From Acidimicrobiaceae bacterium (lineage in GTDB: Bacteria; Actinomycetota; Acidimicrobiia; Acidimicrobiales; Palsa-688), in the NCBI GenBank assembly GCA_003156595.1, contig PMHH01000148.1:2710-42655 (forward strand): DNA of 39,946 bases, written 5' to 3'. A model generated the notes under the pieces. It was given only the letters and a program-made list of their open reading frames with translations, did no database searches and had not been told where the DNA came from. Shown in pieces: positions 33,868 to 39,946 of the stretch (position 1 is its first letter; each line of letters opens with the position of its first letter). Position numbers and translations under genes: made by a program.

Positions 33868-35961
33868 GTGCGCCTCTCATATCCCGAAACGAAGACCGGG
33901 CCCCAGGTTGACGATCACCACGGAGAGATCGTCGCCGATCCGTACCGATGGCTCGAAGACTCCGATGCTCCCGCGACTGTCGCATGGATCCAGACGCAGA
34001 ACACCCTCACAGAAGCGTGGCTGGCCGCGATACCGTCCCGCCCGGCCATCGCGGCTCGGCTCACGGAGCTATGGGACTATCCCCGGTTCGGTGTGCCGAT
34101 CGAGCGAGGCGGTCAGTGGTTTCAGTTCCGCAACTCCGGACTGCAGGCTCAACCGGTTCTCTACGTGATGTCCTCGCCCGAGGCCGAGGGAAGGGTGCTC
34201 CTCGACCCGAACGTCCTGTCTGCGGACGGCACCGTCGCAGTAGTGAGTGCAGAGCCGAACCCCGACGGCGATCTCCTGGCGTACGCGACGAGCTCGGCTG
34301 GTTCGGATTGGATGACTTGGCGCGTCCGGGGCGTCGCCGACGGTGAGGACCTTGCCGATCTCGTCGAGTGGTCGAAGTTCTGCAAAGCGGCATGGAGGAG
34401 GGACGGGTCGGGCTTCTTCTACAGTGCCCCCGAGCGTCCTACTCCTGGTTTGGAGTTCGAAGGCGAGATCCGGAATTCTCGGGTGCTGTTTCACCGTCTT
34501 GGTGCCGATCCGTCCTCCGACGAGATCGTCTTCGCGGCTCCGGACGAGCCGGAATGGTTGCCAGATGCATCAGTGACCGATGACGGGCGATTCGCGGTCA
34601 TCACGATCAATCGCGGCACCTTCCCAGAATCGCAACTGCATGTGATCGACATCGAACACCCGCACGGAGGGCTGCGACCGCTCGTCGCCGACTTCGTCGT
34701 GGAGGCATTCGTGGTGGCCAACGACGGAGAGCGGTTTTTGCTACTGACCAACGACGAGGCCGAGCGCCGGCGGATCGTGGCCGCCGATCTGGCGGCTCCA
34801 GAGCGATCCAACTGGATCGAGGTCATCGCTCAGTCCGACGACACGCTTGTCGGCGCTCGGCAGTGCGGGTCCTTCCTTGTCTGCTGGTACTTACGGGATG
34901 CCCACTCGGTCCTTAGGGTGCATGAGTTGGCGGGCCAGTTCGTGCGCGAGATCGAGCTACCTGCCTACGCCTCGCTGATCGAAGCGGACGCCGGCTGCGT
35001 GTCGGGCCACCCGGACCTCGAGATCGTGCACTTCGGCGTGACATCGTTTACCGACTCAGGCTCGCTGTGGTCACACGATCTCCGCTCCGGCCAGACCAGA
35101 GTCGTGCGACGTTCGACCGCTCGCTTCGACGCCGATTCGTATCTGACCGAGCAGGTCTTCGCCACTTCGGGCGATGGGACCAAGGTGCCAATCTTCCTGT
35201 CCCGACGGCGCGACGTCAGTCCGACTGGCGACATCCCCGTGTTGCTCTACGGCTACGGCGGATTCAACGTCTCGCTGACGCCAAGCTTCTCTGCCGGCGC
35301 CGCCGTATGGATGGAGCGAGGTGGCGTCTATGCGGTGGCCAACCTCCGAGGCGGCGGTGAGTATGGTCGGGCCTGGTACGACGACGGGCGACTGCGCAAC
35401 AAACAAAACGTCTTCGACGATTTCTGCGCCTGTGCTCGCTACTTCTCTGACTCCGGCTGGTCACGCCCGGGGCGCATCGCCATCAACGGCGGCTCGAACG
35501 GTGGCTTGCTCGTCGGTGCTTGTCTCACCCAGCACCCAGAGCTGTTCGGAGCAGCCGTCCCGGAGGTCGGCGTGCTCGACATGTTGCGCTTCCACAAGTT
35601 CACCATCGGCTGGGCGTGGACGAGCGACTTCGGCAATCCCGATGACCCCGATCAATACCCCTGGTTGCGCGCTTATTCCCCACTTCAGCACGTCCAGCCC
35701 GGAGTGGATTACCCGGCCACGATGGTGGTCACCGGCGATCACGACGACCGGGTGGTTCCCGGTCACTCGTTTAAGTTTGCTGCCGCTCTGCAAGCCGATC
35801 AGGGTGGCGACGCGCCGGTACTTATCCGGATCGAGACCTCGGCCGGCCATGGCCTAGGCAAGCCCACCGCCAAGCAGATCGCCGAGCGGACCGACATCCT
35901 GACCTTCATCGAAGGTGCGCTTCTGGTCTCGGGCGTCACGGCGACGTCGTCGGCGACGTAA
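33868..35961 (+). CDS. Prolyl oligopeptidase family serine peptidase (S9A)
   Basis: N-terminal DPYRWLEDSDAPATVAWIQTQNTLT; catalytic INGGSNGGLLVGACLTQ; TGDHDDRVVPGHSFKFAAALQ; SAGHG. Confidence 0.93.
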   Translation: MRLSYPETKTGPQVDDHHGEIVADPYRWLEDSDAPATVAWIQTQNTLTEAWLAAIPSRPAIAARLTELWDYPRFGVPIERGGQWFQFRNSGLQAQPVLYVMSSPEAEGRVLLDPNVLSADGTVAVVSAEPNPDGDLLAYATSSAGSDWMTWRVRGVADGEDLADLVEWSKFCKAAWRRDGSGFFYSAPERPTPGLEFEGEIRNSRVLFHRLGADPSSDEIVFAAPDEPEWLPDASVTDDGRFAVITINRGTFPESQLHVIDIEHPHGGLRPLVADFVVEAFVVANDGERFLLLTNDEAERRRIVAADLAAPERSNWIEVIAQSDDTLVGARQCGSFLVCWYLRDAHSVLRVHELAGQFVREIELPAYASLIEADAGCVSGHPDLEIVHFGVTSFTDSGSLWSHDLRSGQTRVVRRSTARFDADSYLTEQVFATSGDGTKVPIFLSRRRDVSPTGDIPVLLYGYGGFNVSLTPSFSAGAAVWMERGGVYAVANLRGGGEYGRAWYDDGRLRNKQNVFDDFCACARYFSDSGWSRPGRIAINGGSNGGLLVGACLTQHPELFGAAVPEVGVLDMLRFHKFTIGWAWTSDFGNPDDPDQYPWLRAYSPLQHVQPGVDYPATMVVTGDHDDRVVPGHSFKFAAALQADQGGDAPVLIRIETSAGHGLGKPTAKQIAERTDILTFIEGALLVSGVTATSSAT

Positions 35962-36898
35962 CAGGCGACGTAACAGGCGGCGCGAAGTACTGCTCTATGG
36001 CTGCGGCCAGGCCTTGGGCGATGGTCTGCTGGCCGCCCGGGCTGGTCGCGATCGACCCCTCGAACGGGTCGGTCAGGTAGAGAGGCTCGATCAGGGCCCC
36101 GGGCATTTGGCTCGGAGTCGAGAAGTATCCGGCCATCGCCGGGCCGAGCAACAGCAGATGGCCGTACGCCGCCGCCTCCGCGGCCAGGCCGCTGCCGGTC
36201 GATGCCGTGGGCGCGAGCGACCCCAGGCCGGTGTCGCTGAGGGTGCCCTCGTTGGGGATGCCCCAGCCCTGGGCGTTCATCGCCCCGAGCACGTCCGTCT
36301 GGACCAGATTGGCCAGGCGGAGGCTGTCGGGCCAGAAAGGGCGGTCCTGGTCGTAGGCGGTCACACTTCCGGCGTTGGTCGGTGACGCGCCGGCGTCAAA
36401 GTAGATTCCGACCAGAACGGCAGCTCCTGCGTCGTTGGCGCAGATGTCGCGAGCCGCCTCGTCGTCGTGCGAGCCGAGCAGGGTCAAGGCCCCATCAGCG
36501 ACGTCATCGGGGTGCAGCCGTAGGACGGTCGTGTCGTCGGTCCGCGACACGACCACGGTGAACCCCTGAGCGCGCAATAAGGCCATGGTGTCGAGCTCCA
36601 CGGGAAGGGTGAGGGTGGCCTCAGAGATGGCCTGACCCGATTCCGTCGTCCCAGTCCCGCCGGGGTCGATCCCGCCATGACCGGCATCGAGAAAGACGAC
36701 CGTGTGACGGTCACCCGCGGTGGGAGGGAACAATTCGCAGGCACCGGAAGCGAAGTACGCCGGGTCGATGGCTCGACTGGCCTCGGCAGCCGCAGCGTGC
36801 TCTCCGGTGACGGCGGCACGAACCCAGTTTCTGGCTCGCCCGAGGTCACGACCGACAGCCACCACACTTGCGGCGACGACTACGGCGATGATCGCCAC
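35936..36898 (-). CDS. N-acetylmuramoyl-L-alanine amidase (Amidase_3), membrane-anchored/secreted
   Basis: VVFLDAGHGGIDPGGTG motif; N-terminal TM segment; Thr/Ser/Pro-rich C-terminal tail. Confidence 0.82.
   Translation of the reverse strand: MAIIAVVVAASVVAVGRDLGRARNWVRAAVTGEHAAAAEASRAIDPAYFASGACELFPPTAGDRHTVVFLDAGHGGIDPGGTGTTESGQAISEATLTLPVELDTMALLRAQGFTVVVSRTDDTTVLRLHPDDVADGALTLLGSHDDEAARDICANDAGAAVLVGIYFDAGASPTNAGSVTAYDQDRPFWPDSLRLANLVQTDVLGAMNAQGWGIPNEGTLSDTGLGSLAPTASTGSGLAAEAAAYGHLLLLGPAMAGYFSTPSQMPGALIEPLYLTDPFEGSIATSPGGQQTIAQGLAAAIEQYFAPPVTSPVTSPTTSP
35952..35975. repeat. 12-bp tandem duplication GGCGACGTAACA x2 in the convergent 3'-end overlap region
   Basis: Exact copies at 35952-35963 and 35964-35975; encodes part of the amidase VTSPVTSPTTSP tail. 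Confidence 0.85.
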
Positions 36899-37116
36899 GG
36901 CCGCGCCGACGACGAGCCGGCGCCCGCGAATCTGAGCCTGGCGGCGTGGCGACCGGACCCGGCGGGCGGTCGCCGCCGGCGGGGCGTCCGGCGCCGGTCG
37001 TCTGGTTGGCAGAGCGTGTCCTCCTCGGGTGCTGGCACGACCCTAAAGGAGCGGCATCGCCAGTAGGCATCGCGCGTCCGGCCGTCCGGCCGTCCGGTCT
37101 GGGCGGTACTTGGGCG

Positions 37117-37941
37117 TCAGCGAAGGCCCGCGAAGAGGTCGTCCTCCGGAACGGGCTGCCCAGTACGGTCGCGGGCCCGCACGAACGCCTCGCGGCCCAT
37201 GACGGTCCCAAACAGCTCCCGGCTCATCCCGAGGAAGAAGATGTTGTCCGACTGGCTGGCGTGCGCCTTCAGACTGTCGTACTTGCGATCGGTGACGCCG
37301 GCGCAGTCCACGTAGGTCGTGATCAACTCGTCCGGCGTTCCGAACTCCGGGTCCTCTTCCATCGGCTCTGGCGGTTCGACCCCTTGGGCACGCAGGAGGT
37401 CGGCGAAGCCGGCCATCACGGATCTCGGCACCGCCGTGTAATACACCTTGTCGGGGATACCAGTACGGTCCGCGGCGGCCATGGTGATGCGGTGGGCCTG
37501 CACATGGTCGGGGTGCCCATAGAAGCCGTGCTCGTCGTAGGTGACCACGACCTGGGGTCGGTACAGCTCCATCAACGTACCAAGACGTTCGGCTGCCTCC
37601 TTGACCGGAGTGCTCCAGAAGCTCCCGTCGGCACCGTTCTGGGGCCAGCCTTCCATACCGGAATCTCGGTATCCGAGCAACTCCAGATCGCTGATGCCGA
37701 GCACGGCACAGCTGGCTTCGAGCTCCCGACGTCGCAGGGCGACGACGGCTGCCTCCTCATGACCCGGTTCGCCCGGCTTCACTCCGCCGGGTCCATCGCC
37801 GAGCTCACCATTGGTGCAGGTCACGAGCACGGTCCGGACACCCTCGTCGGCATAGCGGGCCAGGACCCCACCGGTCCCCAGAGCCTCATCGTCGGGATGG
37901 GCATGGACGGCCATGAGCGTCAAGGGTTGATCGGACACCAC
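37117..37941 (-). CDS. PIG-L/LmbE family deacetylase, Mca/MshB-like (mycothiol metabolism)
   Basis: LMAVHAHPDDEALGTGGVLARYADEGVRTVLVTCTNGE; VVVTYDEHGFYGHPDHVQAHRIT. Confidence 0.88.
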   Translation of the reverse strand: MVSDQPLTLMAVHAHPDDEALGTGGVLARYADEGVRTVLVTCTNGELGDGPGGVKPGEPGHEEAAVVALRRRELEASCAVLGISDLELLGYRDSGMEGWPQNGADGSFWSTPVKEAAERLGTLMELYRPQVVVTYDEHGFYGHPDHVQAHRITMAAADRTGIPDKVYYTAVPRSVMAGFADLLRAQGVEPPEPMEEDPEFGTPDELITTYVDCAGVTDRKYDSLKAHASQSDNIFFLGMSRELFGTVMGREAFVRARDRTGQPVPEDDLFAGLR

Positions 37942-38021
37942 GCCAGCGTAGGTACTGGCTCGACCCTCCCGGCGATCCCGCCGCCGAGACGTTCACGCGG
38001 CGTGGGTAGGGTTCACCCACC

Positions 38022-39269
38022 ATGCCACTCACCGAGCGGCGTCGGACACCCGGCATTAGCAGGGGTCTCACCCTCCTGCTCGCCGTGGCCTGTGGTGCCT
38101 CCGTCGCCAACCTTTACTACGCCCAGCCACTCCTGTCGACCATCGCCCGGACGTTTGGGACGGGTTCGGGCTCGGCCGGCCTGATCGTCACCTTCGGCCA
38201 AGCCGGCTACGCGCTCGGCCTGGCTTTCCTCGTGCCTGCCGGCGACCTGGTGGCCCGCCGTCGGCTGGTGCCGTTGGCCCTGTTGGTGAGCGCGTCGGCG
38301 CTCGTCGTCTCGGCCGTCGCCCCGAACCTGACCGTGCTGACGATCGTCGCCTTGGTCGTCGGGGTCGGCGCGGTGGCCGCCCAGATGCTCGTTCCGCTGG
38401 CCGCCTCCCTTGCCGAAGACGATGATCGGGGACGCGTCGTCGGCACGGTCATGTCGGGGTTGCTGATCGGCATTCTGCTGGCGCGCACCGCGTCAGGGCT
38501 CGTCGCCGGTGTGAGCAGTTGGCGGGTCGTCTACGGCGCGGCCGCCGTGTTCGTAGTGATTGTCGCGGCGGTGCTTGCCCGTGTCCTACCGCCCGAGGGC
38601 GAGCGACCTCGAATCAGCTACGCGGGGAGTCTTGCCTCCACGGCCCGACTGTTCGCCACCGAGCCGGTCTTACGTCGCCGGGCTCTGCTGGGCGCTCTGG
38701 CCTTCGCGGCCTTCTCGGTGTTCTGGACGACCATGGCATTCCTGCTATCCGGGGCGCCGTACCACTACTCCGACACCGTCATCGGACTGTTCGGCCTGGT
38801 CGGCGCAGCGGGTGCGCTTTGCGCGAACGTTGCCGGCAAGCTGGCCGACCGTCACCTGACGAAGCTGACCACGATCGCCTTCGCGGCCGCCATCCTCATC
38901 TCGTCCCTGCTGCTCTATGCCGGTCGCCACGCCATCATCTGGCTGGTTGCGGGGATCGTGATCCTTGACGTCGGTGTGCAAGGCATGCAGGTCACCAACC
39001 AGAGCCTGATCTACCGGCTGGCGCCCGACGCGCGCAGCCGCGTTACGTCGAGCTACATGGTCTGCTACTTCGTTGGCGGCGCCGTCGGCTCGGCGGTGGC
39101 TGGATCGCTCTATGCGTCGGGAGGCTGGGCTGACGTCTGCGTGCTGGTGGGCGCACTTGGCGCAGGCGCCACGGTCTTCGGTGTGTTTGACGGCGTCCAT
39201 CCGGTCGCTCCGACGGCATCCGCCGCCACCCCTGCGGCGCGGCGGACGTCCTCGTCGTCAAGGTCGTGA
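38022..39269 (+). CDS. MFS transporter
   Basis: 12-TM pattern; GLTLLLAVACGASVANLYYAQPLLSTIARTFG; GYALGLAFLVPAGDLVARRRLVPLAL. Confidence 0.9.
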   Translation: MPLTERRRTPGISRGLTLLLAVACGASVANLYYAQPLLSTIARTFGTGSGSAGLIVTFGQAGYALGLAFLVPAGDLVARRRLVPLALLVSASALVVSAVAPNLTVLTIVALVVGVGAVAAQMLVPLAASLAEDDDRGRVVGTVMSGLLIGILLARTASGLVAGVSSWRVVYGAAAVFVVIVAAVLARVLPPEGERPRISYAGSLASTARLFATEPVLRRRALLGALAFAAFSVFWTTMAFLLSGAPYHYSDTVIGLFGLVGAAGALCANVAGKLADRHLTKLTTIAFAAAILISSLLLYAGRHAIIWLVAGIVILDVGVQGMQVTNQSLIYRLAPDARSRVTSSYMVCYFVGGAVGSAVAGSLYASGGWADVCVLVGALGAGATVFGVFDGVHPVAPTASAATPAARRTSSSSRS

Positions 39270-39362
39270 GGCCCAGGCTCGATTCTTACCTCGAGCTCCC
39301 GCATGGCGAAGGTCCGGCCGGGTGCTCTATCGTCGTTGGAAACGACCAGAAGGGGCAAAATC

Positions 39363-39946
39363 GTGGGCGCACGTCGTGGAGGGCTGTTAACACGCACGAT
39401 CCTGAAGGCCTTGACGGCTGGGGCGGTGATGGTCGTCACGGTCACCGTTGGTATTACCACAGCCGCAGCCAGTCCAACGCTAAGCGCCCCGACGAGCGGC
39501 ACGGCCGGTAACCACATCCTCATCTCGGGCGGCGGCTGGCCCGGATACGACACTGTCTACGCCTACCTCGACCAGGGCAGCACGGACACGTACTTCTGTG
39601 AGCTCGACACCAACGCCAGCGGCAACCTGGGACCCGAAGCATGCACCCTTCCGACCACATTGACCAGAGGCGCATACACGCTCGAGGTCACCGACGAAAC
39701 CCTCAGCGCCAGCCAGACGTTCACGCTGGATCCGTCATCGACGGCGTCCGATACCTCGAGTGGCGCCGTCATCGGCTCGGTAGCGGCCGGGCAGACGTTA
39801 TACCTGGCCGGCGCCGGCTTCGACGCCAGCACCACTATAACGTCGGTCAAGGTGGGCGGCACGGCTGTTACCACCACGCCGGCGGCACCCGCGACGACGG
39901 CGGACGGCAGCTTCAGTGGCGCCACGTTCACCGTGCCGTCCGCCAC
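39363..39946 (+). CDS. Secreted protein with Ig/IPT-like beta repeats (truncated by window edge)
   Basis: My translation: VGARRGGLLTRTILKALTAGAVMVVTVTVGITTAAASPTLSAPTSGTAGNHILISGGGWPGYDTVYAYLDQG...; signal peptide, open to the window end; AGAAGGGG Shine-Dalgarno; absent from ORF track. Confidence 0.7.
   Translation, partial: MGARRGGLLTRTILKALTAGAVMVVTVTVGITTAAASPTLSAPTSGTAGNHILISGGGWPGYDTVYAYLDQGSTDTYFCELDTNASGNLGPEACTLPTTLTRGAYTLEVTDETLSASQTFTLDPSSTASDTSSGAVIGSVAAGQTLYLAGAGFDASTTITSVKVGGTAVTTTPAAPATTADGSFSGATFTVPSA

Overview
High-GC, gene-dense chromosomal window, probably from an actinobacterium (possibly Acidimicrobiia-like; this is inferred from gene content and GC only). From left to right it contains: a System I cytochrome c maturation block (ccdA-ccmA-ccmB-ccmC, minus strand; ccmC runs off the left edge and is absent from the ORF track); DUF5317 protein and glycosyltransferase; TetR and hotdog thioesterase; peroxiredoxin; PPK2; VOC protein; rpiA; an apparently frameshifted small gene; GNAT; acyl-CoA dehydrogenase and thioesterase; divergent cysS/valS; MaoC-type hydratase; bifunctional-nuclease-domain protein; ComF; methyltransferase; a non-canonical LuxR-type regulator; ppa; and a long lipid block (desaturase, ferredoxin reductase and divergent DesT/FabR-like TetR; WS/DGAT; acpP; fabI-fabG-fabZ; a MazF-type toxin-antitoxin pair; fabF). 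The right part carries a KimA-like APC transporter with a C-terminal OB-fold-like extension, MerR regulator, S9 prolyl oligopeptidase, cell-wall amidase, Mca/MshB-like deacetylase, MFS transporter, and a truncated secreted protein at the right edge. No CRISPR array, rRNA, tRNA or transposase was recognised. The strongest unexplained signals are non-coding. (1) Two ~80-bp hairpin repeats bracket the toxin-antitoxin pair; their stems differ by compensatory substitutions while loop and flanks are conserved. (2) The 330-bp fabZ-mazF gap carries three strong hairpins. (3) Other long perfect inverted repeats sit at gene 3' ends. (4) Short tandem duplications recur at or near gene ends. (5) TANNNT boxes recur 6-9 nt upstream of start codons, suggesting widespread leaderless transcription.
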